From assembly GCA_016124585.1 (NCBI GenBank), contig WGNL01000005.1, positions 62,001 through 126,000 on the forward strand: a stretch of DNA of 64,000 nucleotides. Reading direction: 5' to 3'. How positions within the stretch are numbered: the stretch's first letter is position 1; every line of letters starts with the position of its first letter. Shown here piece after piece: positions 54,901 through 62,637 of this stretch. A program made the position numbers and the translations under genes. The notes beneath the pieces are model-generated. The model saw nothing but the letters and a program-made list of their open reading frames with translations, had not been told where the DNA came from and did not search any database. Origin of the DNA: Bacteroidota bacterium (lineage in GTDB: Bacteria > Bacteroidota > Bacteroidia > Chitinophagales > Saprospiraceae).

Positions 54901-56937
54901 TGTGAATATCAAATCGGCATCAGCAGATATAACCTTCATTAACTCATAGTATGGAATTTTATCCACCTCATTATTAATCACTTTTATTTCGGCTTCCATC
55001 CGATACTCGTCCAAAAGCCGCTGGATTCTGTTCTCGATGACCTTTCGGTCAACATTGTAGCTATTTATTAATAGTACTCTTATTTTGGCATGGCGCCAAT
55101 CCGGTGATGCAACGATGAATTTTGCTAAATGCAGCATTAATTCTGCATTATTGCTGAGTCCCCGCCACCATAAGTCTATTTGTTCTTTTTTTCGAAAGCC
55201 CCACCGTTTATCATAATCTAGGTATAATACATTATAATCTAGGTCGATCAATCTTTGGGTCATTTCAGCAAACCATACTGGATCCTGCGTATTCTTTGCC
55301 CATCCCATCAGGACAGTATTGGGGTCGATGCCCGAAAACCCGAATGTGGTAGCAATGGTTTCAATGCCTTTGAACACATTATTTACCTCAATTCGCCGAC
55401 CGAAAATGCCATATTTCTGCAAAAGTTCATCCCTAACATTTTGGTCGTGCTTCGTGAATAATACCTCCGACCCACTATTTTCCACTAGGTCAAAGTTCGT
55501 GACCATGCCTGCCTGACCTGCCAGCGCCCTACTGAATTCGAGCATGTGAACCCTTTGTTCTGATATGCCGCTGAATAATAAGATATTGGGTTTCCAGTTG
55601 CGCTTATGGTCCTCCGCCGACTCCATGCGCTTCAAGCCTTTTTTTACGACCGTTGACCAAACGCTCTGCCATATGTCACCTGTGCCGAGGGCTATTTGTT
55701 TGCGTTGCAACCATACGAATATGCCTCCAATAATAATAAAAGCGGCAATCATTGCTACCATATCCAGTTTGAACATGACAATGAAAGTGGCCACAAACCC
55801 TGTAAAGCCTACCCATTTATTGACCCTGAAAGTTGGTTTAAAATCTGAACTTGCCCAACTTTCCAAAAAGAAGGAAATATTGATAAAACTATAAGCGGCG
55901 AGGTAAAACATGGACACCACTCTCGCAATCATATCCAGCTCTCCAATAAGGATGCCTGCTTCCGCAATAATCACTGTCAGAATAAGCGCATTTCGGGGTT
56001 CGTTATCCGATCCTACACCCTTGCCAAATAGTTTAGGAGTAATGCGGTCAACGGACATCGCTTGTAATATTCGTGGTCCGCCAAGGATTCCTCCCAGTGC
56101 CGATGACAAGGTAGCACCCCAAATCCCTGCCACCACAGCAGGAGCAAAGAGCGCTATTTTCATCATGATATTATTGTCCGTTTTGAGGATGTCTGGCCTG
56201 ACTTTCATGCCTACGAAAACCACCAAGCCAAGATAAATTACAAAACCTACGGCGATGGCTGCAATCGTCCCCTTCGGGATGTCTTTTTTCGGGTTGGCCA
56301 AATCACCTGACATGGCAATGCCAGCCGTAAAGCCCGTCACTGCCGGGAAGAAAATAGCGAAAACAGTTTCCATTGAAACCCCGTTTTCCCCACCAAAGGC
56401 TGGCACGCTTTCTGGCACGAACGGTGAGTGGCCAAAAAATATGGCTGCCAGCGAAATGGCAATGGCTGCCATGATAAAAAACTGGGCACGAATGGCGATG
56501 GAGGTACTGATGAAAGCCAGAACTGTTAGGGCCAACAGCGTCAAACTGCCCGTGCTGCGCAACCCGTTAATGGAAGTGTCCAAGCCTAGATATGCGTTGA
56601 AACTCTCGCTGAAACCAACCAAGTAAAGTGCAATACTGAAAGCCGTGCCTGTAAAAAGTGTCATTCCGATGGCCCCACCAATCGGGAGCCCAAGGCTTCG
56701 AGAAAGGACATAATAAACACCGCCCGCCCCCACTTTTTTATCTGTGGCAATTGACGAAATGCTGAGGCCAGTACTGATGGAAATCACATGCGCAATGATG
56801 ACTATGATCACCGCACCCCAAATCCCTGCATTGCCGACGACCCAGCCTAAGCGCATGTACATGATGACGCCTAAAATGGTCAACAATGATGGTGTGAACA
56901 CGCCGTCGAAGGCGCCAAATTTTTTTTGTCCTGCCAT
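51970..56937 (-). CDS. SLC12-like cation-chloride cotransporter fused to a helical region and C-terminal P-loop ATPase
   Basis: The protein has 1655 residues. Residues 1-about 412 form an APC-superfamily permease with about 12 helices and strong similarity in style to bacterial Na-K-Cl cotransporter-like proteins (GVFTPSLLTILGVIMYMRLG, GGVYYVLSRSLGLPIGGAIG, FFPAVTGFTAGIAMSGDL). Residues 445-712 match the SLC12 cytosolic domain (NWKPNILLFSG, DYNVLYLDYD, LIFTGIPNINPGE). Residues about 715-1310 are helical and coiled-coil rich. Residues 1350-1500 are a P-loop NTPase: Walker A G1366-EALSG-K1372-T1373 and Walker B ILLDD (1431-1435). A lid-like region and a winged-helix-like tail (about 1575-1645) follow. 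The single frame is uninterrupted. An MscS-like gene overlaps its stop by 4 bases. The permease part is much more GC-rich than the rest. Confidence 0.88.
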   Translation of the reverse strand: MAGQKKFGAFDGVFTPSLLTILGVIMYMRLGWVVGNAGIWGAVIIVIIAHVISISTGLSISSIATDKKVGAGGVYYVLSRSLGLPIGGAIGMTLFTGTAFSIALYLVGFSESFNAYLGLDTSINGLRSTGSLTLLALTVLAFISTSIAIRAQFFIMAAIAISLAAIFFGHSPFVPESVPAFGGENGVSMETVFAIFFPAVTGFTAGIAMSGDLANPKKDIPKGTIAAIAVGFVIYLGLVVFVGMKVRPDILKTDNNIMMKIALFAPAVVAGIWGATLSSALGGILGGPRILQAMSVDRITPKLFGKGVGSDNEPRNALILTVIIAEAGILIGELDMIARVVSMFYLAAYSFINISFFLESWASSDFKPTFRVNKWVGFTGFVATFIVMFKLDMVAMIAAFIIIGGIFVWLQRKQIALGTGDIWQSVWSTVVKKGLKRMESAEDHKRNWKPNILLFSGISEQRVHMLEFSRALAGQAGMVTNFDLVENSGSEVLFTKHDQNVRDELLQKYGIFGRRIEVNNVFKGIETIATTFGFSGIDPNTVLMGWAKNTQDPVWFAEMTQRLIDLDYNVLYLDYDKRWGFRKKEQIDLWWRGLSNNAELMLHLAKFIVASPDWRHAKIRVLLINSYNVDRKVIENRIQRLLDEYRMEAEIKVINNEVDKIPYYELMKVISADADLIFTGIPNINPGEEAFFVEKTTELVSVIGTTLMVKASTRFEVTKLAIHEIEKKEDYQAELQDKVTALKLPAQAQLAHLINALEEEMDSAVSDFANQTLATIQQQYLQFTIEIEEALSKFINSRQDKIEALANINAVIEVSRKFKQDELPILKNILSDGINKYLNDRKNMVAAAPASFSFDDAGKVRSIKWRNALEYYQTAKGNSNLHKALYEMGTANAVLIIRCSKSIRSFVKQWRERAEPATNTEVLIADLKEEFSKIRQSVLEIVQKPLLLLRNSDRKICNQLATTTPEPFFNKQIVSAESKLNNKKVIADKTIVNGYTLNWFRNQGLIHQQFETGLQLSQAISKLYYTKQIAIQKVQADYEERIKNKITAFQKSLEKVKDKLEKQQLSSISSLPFQSHEGEFETTEMVSQSMMESLRAIGQKLPEEVELMDAKSLDVFMEEQGDGVETVKLSIAKIADYLIETNFISPFQEKLSILGLQLNQVSSSVFNNTSLLAYGIDTAKEEDNITILPDIIEKASTEFAANRDMAETIIRNFTFEINERYDATAGRMVISRIVSEAEELLQYVRLDGRRKGIKVWQENAENIVQGKIKTLIDFIDRRKEDVAMATFEREHEALRDDRDILRSFVDKITVDKETAAKLPFYYCQLFSGKHLNLSRKQESRQTEIAEVRNALDQITEGISGGIMITGEALSGKTYFSEYIAQQMLKGKICRVAPPTFTTVTANPLQTAFEQATGLEGPPDAVLRILKPGATILLDDIETWWLKAPAGEINLNALTDIIRKFGRRHNFILNCNLHTLKILRRTTNIDSALIATIILTPLSRELLKRVIWNRHTTGGLRIEYQGQKEEQLSESTRYKLFAQIHKLSAGNVGFALRLWLANLQVTEGEIIELKYPIDAEFPRLKDSAWHYLLLQLYLHKSLSKTQLAHIFDKETLAWLDHTTDELIKSKIIEQHANDWYVLKPEFRHYLEKWLKEKEMI

Positions 56938-57034
56938 AATTTAAAATCCAAGCACAATCTAAATGCCCCAGTTTTCAAAAAGACAATAATAGGATTTTAA
57001 TTTTAATCGACTATTGGCAAGACTTTGAGCAGAA

Positions 57035-57074
57035 AAAAAATGGCTGTAGGATATGGTTCCTGCAGCCATTTTTT
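57035..57074 (-). terminator. Terminator after the large CARDB/LRR T9SS gene
   Basis: A 12-bp stem, AAAAAATGGCTG (57035-57046) with CAGCCATTTTTT (57063-57074), continues inward through GGA/TCC pairs. On the minus strand it ends in a T-run and lies about 35 bases past the stop of the gene ending at 57109, isolating it from the transporter gene. Confidence 0.8.
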
Positions 57075-57108
57075 GCTTGCTCAAATGAATGGTTTTCAAG
57101 TGCAAGTT

Positions 57109-60100
57109 TTACTCCTCCCAAACCTTCAAAAACCGCCCATAAGCAGGCAGTCCCATTTTCTCGCCTCTGGCAATGATGTTGTAGGCTCCTGATTTCCAAT
57201 CATTTACCATTAGTTCAAAGATGTTTTGCCCCTTTTCCAACTGCACCTCCATTGTCTGGACGAGCTGCCCTTGTTGGTTGTAAAACGCCATCGTAGCGGC
57301 CTGTTCGTGGAGGGAATACATATCCAGTGTGACCATGTATTGCGCTGGATTTGGGTAAATGCGGTCAAAGTTCAGACGTTGGCGGTTGTCGCTGAGTATC
57401 AAAGAGTTGATGCCATTGTTCCCACTGAAGCTGTTGATGCTAACGGTCGCCTCGTCATCCTCGTTCGGTGTGGGGGAGGTACCGTTGTTAGGACTGCTGT
57501 CCGAGTCCGTTTCGTTGCAGGCAAACACTTGGGCATAAGGGTGGAGCGCATTGCTGGTCAGCAAAAAATAACTTACAGTGATGGTTGCCGATTCGCCAGC
57601 GGCGAGGTCGCCAATGTACCAATGCTCATTGCCAAAGGCATTGAAAGCACCCTTCGATGCTGTGAATTCATTTCCCCCTTCGTAAACAACCCCTGCTGGT
57701 CGTGGGAATGCCACTTCCACACCCGTTGCAGCTTGCCCGCCCGCATTCTTGATGGTCAATTTTACGGGAAACGATGTGTAAATGCCGGGGCTTGGGTTCG
57801 TGGCTGTCATGGCCAGTTCAAGGTCAATGCCTTGCGGGGTGCAGTTGTCCACAATATCCAACTGACTGTTGCAGCCATTGGGGTTGCCTGAGATTTCAAT
57901 GACACCGCTTACCCCATTTGCACTCAAAACTGGATAGAGACCGCAGCAATCGCTCAGCACGGCATTGTTCCGAACCCGTAGCGAGTTGAGGCTAGTGATG
58001 CTGCTGAGGGCATCCAAGTTTTGCAAAAACTCGTTGTCCTTGATGTCCACGGCATACATGGAGGTCACGTTCTGCAAGCCTTGCAGGTTGGTCAGTTTGT
58101 TCGTGCCATTGAGGAACAAAGTGCCACCGATGCTGGTCAAATGGCTCAGTCCATGCAGGTTTTCAAGCAATGGATTGTCGTCCAAAATCAAAGTGCTTTG
58201 CAGCGCCGTGAGTTTTGAAAGTTGGTCAAGATGCAACAGGGCAGGATTTTGCGTTAGCAAAAATTCACCCCGAACGATGGCCAAATTATCCAAGCCAGTG
58301 AGCGTCTGGAGGTTGGTATTTCCTTGAATTCTCAAGTAGTTGGCGCCTGTAATGCCTTCGAGGCCGTGTAAATTGGTGAGCGCCGCTTGGCTTTCGATAA
58401 CAAGCGGTAAAATGGCATCACTGTGGAGGTTTGCCAACGGTGAAAGGCTCGCCAACACAGGATTGCCGCTCATCAGCAAGCCGCCAACGGTTGTCAGGTT
58501 GTTGAGTCCCTCAAGGCTGAGGAGTGTGGTGTTGTTCTGAATTTCCAGAAGGCCAGAAATCCCAGACAGGCTGGCCAGTGGCGTCAAATCCACAATATCC
58601 GCCCCTTCGATTCGCAAGTTACCATTGACGAAATCGCAGCCCGGAAATGCATCCACTTCGGCTTGCGAATTAAGGATATAGTCGTTGTTGCAAACAACCC
58701 CCGTCACGGCTATCGGGCTGCTCACAGTGTTGTTGTTTTCGTTGCCTTCGGCAATGGCGTTGCCCACGTCCGCCTTCACGATAAGGTAGTAATTGCCAGT
58801 GGCAAAGCCAGTCGGCAAGTCGAAAGACCCTGTTCGGTTAAAACTGCCGACCGCCGTGTTCTGCTCTGGAATGGTCGCAAACGCATAGTCGTCAGTGCTC
58901 AGCACATTGTCCGTCGATAGGAAGCTACCGATTTGATAGCTGCCCTGCACAGCTGCGTTTCCAATGTTTTTGAGGGTAAAGGTGAAGTTGCCAAGTCCAG
59001 GAGAGATGGAAGCTGGAGCTGTTAAGCCACTCAAAGTTAGATCAGGCTGGGAAGGTGGTGGAGGCGGCGGTGTGCCAGTGCTGGATGCCTCGTCGTCCTC
59101 GTTCGGCGTAGGCGGTGTGCCGTTGTTCGGGGTGGAATCGGCGTCTGGTTCATTGGCAGCTGTCACTTGGGCGTACACGACGGGGAGGGTGTTTTGAAGC
59201 AAAAAATAGTTGACAGTCAGTGTAGCGGTAGCACCCGGTGCAAGTGTCTCGACAACCCACTCTTGTGAGGCCAGAGCTTCAAAACTGCCTTGCGAAGCAG
59301 TAAATTCATTGCCACCCGTGTACACTACACCGTTGGGTTTTTGGCAAACAACCTTCACGCCCGTAGCGGGAATGCTACCTGAATTGGTGATTTTAATCGC
59401 CGTTGGATAGCTGGTGTAAATCGGAGCAGTGGCAGGGCTGGTGACAGTGAGGGAAAGGTCAATGTTCCCACTTGGCGGCGGTGCCTGCACTGTGATGGGG
59501 ATGAAAATTTTGTTGTTTGTCTCGTTGGACTCAGCGACTACTTGGTCTTTGTCGATAAAAAGAATCAAAAAATAATTGCCAGCAGATACAGTCGGTATTG
59601 TGAAATTCAGGGGGCCATAATTCTGTTGTGCATTAGCGGCAAAAGAGTAGGAAAAACTGCTGCCACCAACGAGCACGTCCGCATTGTCGAATTGATTATC
59701 CGTGGACAAATAAAGCGAATGGGTCAAACCAGAAAGCCCAGAAATGCTGGCACTGCTGTTATTGGTCACGGTGAAACTGAAAGGATAGGTTTGGTTCGGA
59801 TTCACCGTGTTTGGAGCGGTTAAATTGGAAGCAACCAAATCGGGAAGACTGGCCGAACAGGCTGGCGGGGCAGTCACGGTCAGGGTTTGTGTACAATCAG
59901 AATTCAATGAGTCGGTAAATTTCAGCGTCACATTGCCGCCACTGATGGGCATGTTCGTAATGTCGAAATTGACCCCATAGGCAATGCCGAGTGTCTGATT
60001 TGTCGGTTGTATCAGCAAATTGTACCCGATGCTTTGGAGAGTGTTGATGGCAGAGACTGTGAAACTAAAATAATCATCCGAGACAATATTTGGCGTGCCG

Positions 60101-62346
60101 TTATCATGGCATGTAGCCGTGGAAACATTGGCGACCAATGCGCAGCTCCCATAAACTGTAAATACTTGACTGCTCGCTTGGTTGTTGTTTTCATTGCTTT
60201 CAGCTACAGTATTCGCTTGGTCCGCCACAACCACCAAGTAATAATTCCCCGGCGTGAGCGAACTGGAAAGCACAGGGCTTGGCGACAAATTAAGGGAAGC
60301 TCCTGCCGCCAAACTTTGCTGCGAAAGGCTGGAAAGCAGAACGCTGTTGGTCGTCAAAGTCGGCGTGCTGCTCACATAGATTTTTACATCGAAGCCGCTG
60401 GGAGCAGCGCCTGTGCCCAAGTTTGAGAGCGTGAATGTAACAGGTAAATGTGAGCCTGCCTGTACGGTATTGGCATTGATGGTCAGTAGGGTAACGCTTG
60501 AAATATTGAGGTCTGGATTGCCCGTAGGTGCATTCTGATTGCAGACTTGAATGTCATCAATAGTGGCGCATTGGCTGCCTTGTTTCCAAACCAAAAGATG
60601 CACGTAGGCTGCACCCGTTGGTGCCACAGCTTGCAGGTTGTAAAGCTGGTAAGTATTACTGTAAATGTTTTGGACGTCATTCCCTGTGGTCAAAGGGGTA
60701 AAGGAGGCATTCAAAAACCTCAGTTCCACGCTCGCATTGTTCGGTGGGTTATCCGATTTTGCCCAAAAGGAAGCTGTAAACGTCTGCCCAGCCTGGGCTT
60801 GGTAAATCTGGCCAATACTGCCCGGAGCTGTACCGCAAATCCTTGCTGCACTAGCGCCGGTTTTGGCATCATTGGTGGTCACCACATTGCCAGTGACACT
60901 CCAGCCAGCCAATCCATTTTCAAAACTTGGATTGACAATCAAGTTGGTGCAACCTCCAAATACTTGGCAACCGCATCCCGCCACATCCGAGATGGGAGAG
61001 GCAACCGCCACTGGGGTGACCGTCGTGGATGAGAGCGAATAGCTGTTGCTTAGTGGAATCATATTCGAAACAGCACTATATGGGTTTGTCAAATTGGTGG
61101 TAGTCACCTGTACATCTTTCACAAAACTGCAGCCCGCACCCAGTACTTCGCCATTCATGGACATTTTACCAAAAAGAATATCGTTGCTGTTGTCAAAAGC
61201 GTTGGAATGCCCCACAAAGTAGATATGGCCATCGTGGTAAGCAATGGAGCGGCCAGTCTCGTTTTCAGGACTGCCAATGGCTTTCGCCCATATCATTTGG
61301 CCCTTTCGGTTCACCTTCATGATGAAAATCTCGGTTTTACCCGATTGGGTAAATGTGCCGGAAACCACATACCCTCCAGGGACGACCACTACATTACCTG
61401 CGTTGTGGTTGTTGCCTGGCAATTGGTAGTTTTTTGCCCAATCAATATTTCCGTCCAGTGTAGTGGCGAATAGCTGGAAACTGTAATCCGCATCAGTAGT
61501 ACCGTTCAGGTTGCCGTGCCCAAAAACGATGAAAGTGTCATTGACTTCCTCCATCGAATAGGCGTAAGTCCGGGCATTGGCCGCTTGGTCCCGGATATAG
61601 CTTTTCGTCCAAATCTGGTTCCCCGTCAAATCCAATTTTGAAACGGCAGCCCTTATTTTTTCCAAACCACTTCCGTACCGCTGAACGTTGGCAGTATAGC
61701 AGCTACCATTTTTCACAATGACATCCAAGAAGACATCGGTTGGGCCGTTGTTGTAGGATTTTTGCCAGACTAGGCTGCCGTTGTTCTTGTTCACTTCCAG
61801 TGCCAGATTGTCAGCGCCGGTGGTGCCTGGTTGCATCATTCCCACCACTATATAATTGCCGTTTGGTAACTGAGCCAATGACTCGAAACGGGCATTCGTG
61901 AAATTGGTCATTTTTTTATTCCATAGGATGGACTGGCTTTGGTAGTCGTACCGCATGATGAAACTGTAGGAGGACGGGTTGATTACATCACGCCCTACAG
62001 CGACCAATTTGCCCTCCGAATCAATCATCAAGTCATACACAAAGTCGTCCCCTGTGCTGTAATTGAAAGTGCGTTCCCAAATCACCTCACCAGTGGGGGT
62101 GGCCATCGTAATCGAAGCTGAATTGCCTTTCGAGCCACCGATGAGGAAATTCCCTTCGGGGGTAGGAATGATTTTAAAGGCACGTTCCGGAACGGCATAT
62201 TCCCCAATCTTGCGAATGAAGGTGGTGTCGCATCCTTGGGCTGCCATTTCATTTACGAAGGAAAAAAGTGTGAAAATGCAGGCAAACAGGAGTGGCATTT
62301 TCGCCAAAAAAGTCTGTGACTTAGAGAAAAAATGTAGCTTGTTCAT
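57109..62346 (-). CDS. Giant secreted protein: propeller, CBM-like, CARDB and leucine-rich repeats, T9SS domain
   Basis: The protein has 1745 residues. The signal peptide is about 1-36. A propeller-like region with repeated IxWxK(x)Y and GGxxxVSG motifs reaches about 450. A CBM_4_9-like domain (about 466-605: NLIVNPSFENGLAGWSVTG) follows. Three CARDB-like domains (about 609-730, 832-955, 1095-1218) have SESNENNN-type strands. Two DUF11-like segments flank proline-rich spacers. A leucine-rich region with about nine L-domain repeats (about 1215-1500: LRIQGNTNLQTLTGLDNL and similar) precedes a T9SS domain ending AYGRFLKVWEE. It is probably a surface-exposed binding protein. Its C-terminal 90 residues closely match the next gene's. 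Confidence 0.88.
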   Translation of the reverse strand: MNKLHFFSKSQTFLAKMPLLFACIFTLFSFVNEMAAQGCDTTFIRKIGEYAVPERAFKIIPTPEGNFLIGGSKGNSASITMATPTGEVIWERTFNYSTGDDFVYDLMIDSEGKLVAVGRDVINPSSYSFIMRYDYQSQSILWNKKMTNFTNARFESLAQLPNGNYIVVGMMQPGTTGADNLALEVNKNNGSLVWQKSYNNGPTDVFLDVIVKNGSCYTANVQRYGSGLEKIRAAVSKLDLTGNQIWTKSYIRDQAANARTYAYSMEEVNDTFIVFGHGNLNGTTDADYSFQLFATTLDGNIDWAKNYQLPGNNHNAGNVVVVPGGYVVSGTFTQSGKTEIFIMKVNRKGQMIWAKAIGSPENETGRSIAYHDGHIYFVGHSNAFDNSNDILFGKMSMNGEVLGAGCSFVKDVQVTTTNLTNPYSAVSNMIPLSNSYSLSSTTVTPVAVASPISDVAGCGCQVFGGCTNLIVNPSFENGLAGWSVTGNVVTTNDAKTGASAARICGTAPGSIGQIYQAQAGQTFTASFWAKSDNPPNNASVELRFLNASFTPLTTGNDVQNIYSNTYQLYNLQAVAPTGAAYVHLLVWKQGSQCATIDDIQVCNQNAPTGNPDLNISSVTLLTINANTVQAGSHLPVTFTLSNLGTGAAPSGFDVKIYVSSTPTLTTNSVLLSSLSQQSLAAGASLNLSPSPVLSSSLTPGNYYLVVVADQANTVAESNENNNQASSQVFTVYGSCALVANVSTATCHDNGTPNIVSDDYFSFTVSAINTLQSIGYNLLIQPTNQTLGIAYGVNFDITNMPISGGNVTLKFTDSLNSDCTQTLTVTAPPACSASLPDLVASNLTAPNTVNPNQTYPFSFTVTNNSSASISGLSGLTHSLYLSTDNQFDNADVLVGGSSFSYSFAANAQQNYGPLNFTIPTVSAGNYFLILFIDKDQVVAESNETNNKIFIPITVQAPPPSGNIDLSLTVTSPATAPIYTSYPTAIKITNSGSIPATGVKVVCQKPNGVVYTGGNEFTASQGSFEALASQEWVVETLAPGATATLTVNYFLLQNTLPVVYAQVTAANEPDADSTPNNGTPPTPNEDDEASSTGTPPPPPPSQPDLTLSGLTAPASISPGLGNFTFTLKNIGNAAVQGSYQIGSFLSTDNVLSTDDYAFATIPEQNTAVGSFNRTGSFDLPTGFATGNYYLIVKADVGNAIAEGNENNNTVSSPIAVTGVVCNNDYILNSQAEVDAFPGCDFVNGNLRIEGADIVDLTPLASLSGISGLLEIQNNTTLLSLEGLNNLTTVGGLLMSGNPVLASLSPLANLHSDAILPLVIESQAALTNLHGLEGITGANYLRIQGNTNLQTLTGLDNLAIVRGEFLLTQNPALLHLDQLSKLTALQSTLILDDNPLLENLHGLSHLTSIGGTLFLNGTNKLTNLQGLQNVTSMYAVDIKDNEFLQNLDALSSITSLNSLRVRNNAVLSDCCGLYPVLSANGVSGVIEISGNPNGCNSQLDIVDNCTPQGIDLELAMTATNPSPGIYTSFPVKLTIKNAGGQAATGVEVAFPRPAGVVYEGGNEFTASKGAFNAFGNEHWYIGDLAAGESATITVSYFLLTSNALHPYAQVFACNETDSDSSPNNGTSPTPNEDDEATVSINSFSGNNGINSLILSDNRQRLNFDRIYPNPAQYMVTLDMYSLHEQAATMAFYNQQGQLVQTMEVQLEKGQNIFELMVNDWKSGAYNIIARGEKMGLPAYGRFLKVWEE

Positions 62347-62437
62347 AAGTTTTGTAAGAATTGCCAGCCCAACTCTAAAAAGGCGTCAGGATAGCGGGTT
62401 TATAATTGAATTTCGATTGGTGCAAAGCAAAATAGCC

Positions 62438-62458
62438 CGACCTTCTCAGGTCGATAAA
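62438..62458. promoter_or_regulatory. Hairpin and AGGTCGATAAA motif upstream of a T9SS gene
   Basis: CGACCT (62438-62443) and AGGTCG (62448-62453) pair around TCTC. The 11-base string AGGTCGATAAA (62448-62458) also occurs at 51182-51192, about 90-100 bases upstream of another T9SS gene in the same orientation. Confidence 0.35.
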
Positions 62459-62532
62459 AATGCCAAGGGAACTTTCTGGTAAAAACGTTTTGAATAGTCG
62501 GCAGCGAAAGGCCAACAGTGATTAAGACCTTG

Positions 62533-62540
62533 CAAAGCTA
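62533..62540 (-). promoter_or_regulatory. -7 element for the gene ending at 57109
   Basis: The minus strand reads TAGCTTTG, a perfect TAnnTTTG, positioned between the terminator of the upstream gene and this gene's ATG. The -33 region is weak and the leader would be about 180 bases. Confidence 0.35.
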
Positions 62541-62581
62541 ATCAGAAAACATTTCTCCCCACATCCTTCTTCCTCAAAAAG

Positions 62582-62619
62582 AAGCAACTGAATAGACAAA
62601 TTGGTCTATTCGGTTGCTT
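62582..62619 (-). terminator. Terminator of the partial T9SS gene at the right edge
   Basis: A 16-bp stem (62582-62597 with 62604-62619), with one G-T pair and a 6-base loop, is followed on the minus strand by CTTTTTG. It lies 19 bases past the stop of the gene at 62638. Confidence 0.8.
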
Positions 62620-62637
62620 AGGTAATTTGCTTGGAAA

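Noticed and set aside
57109-62346. Internalin-like call from the leucine-rich region
   Set aside because: The repeats are of the receptor L-domain type common in secreted Bacteroidota proteins; there is no sortase signal or internalin cap.
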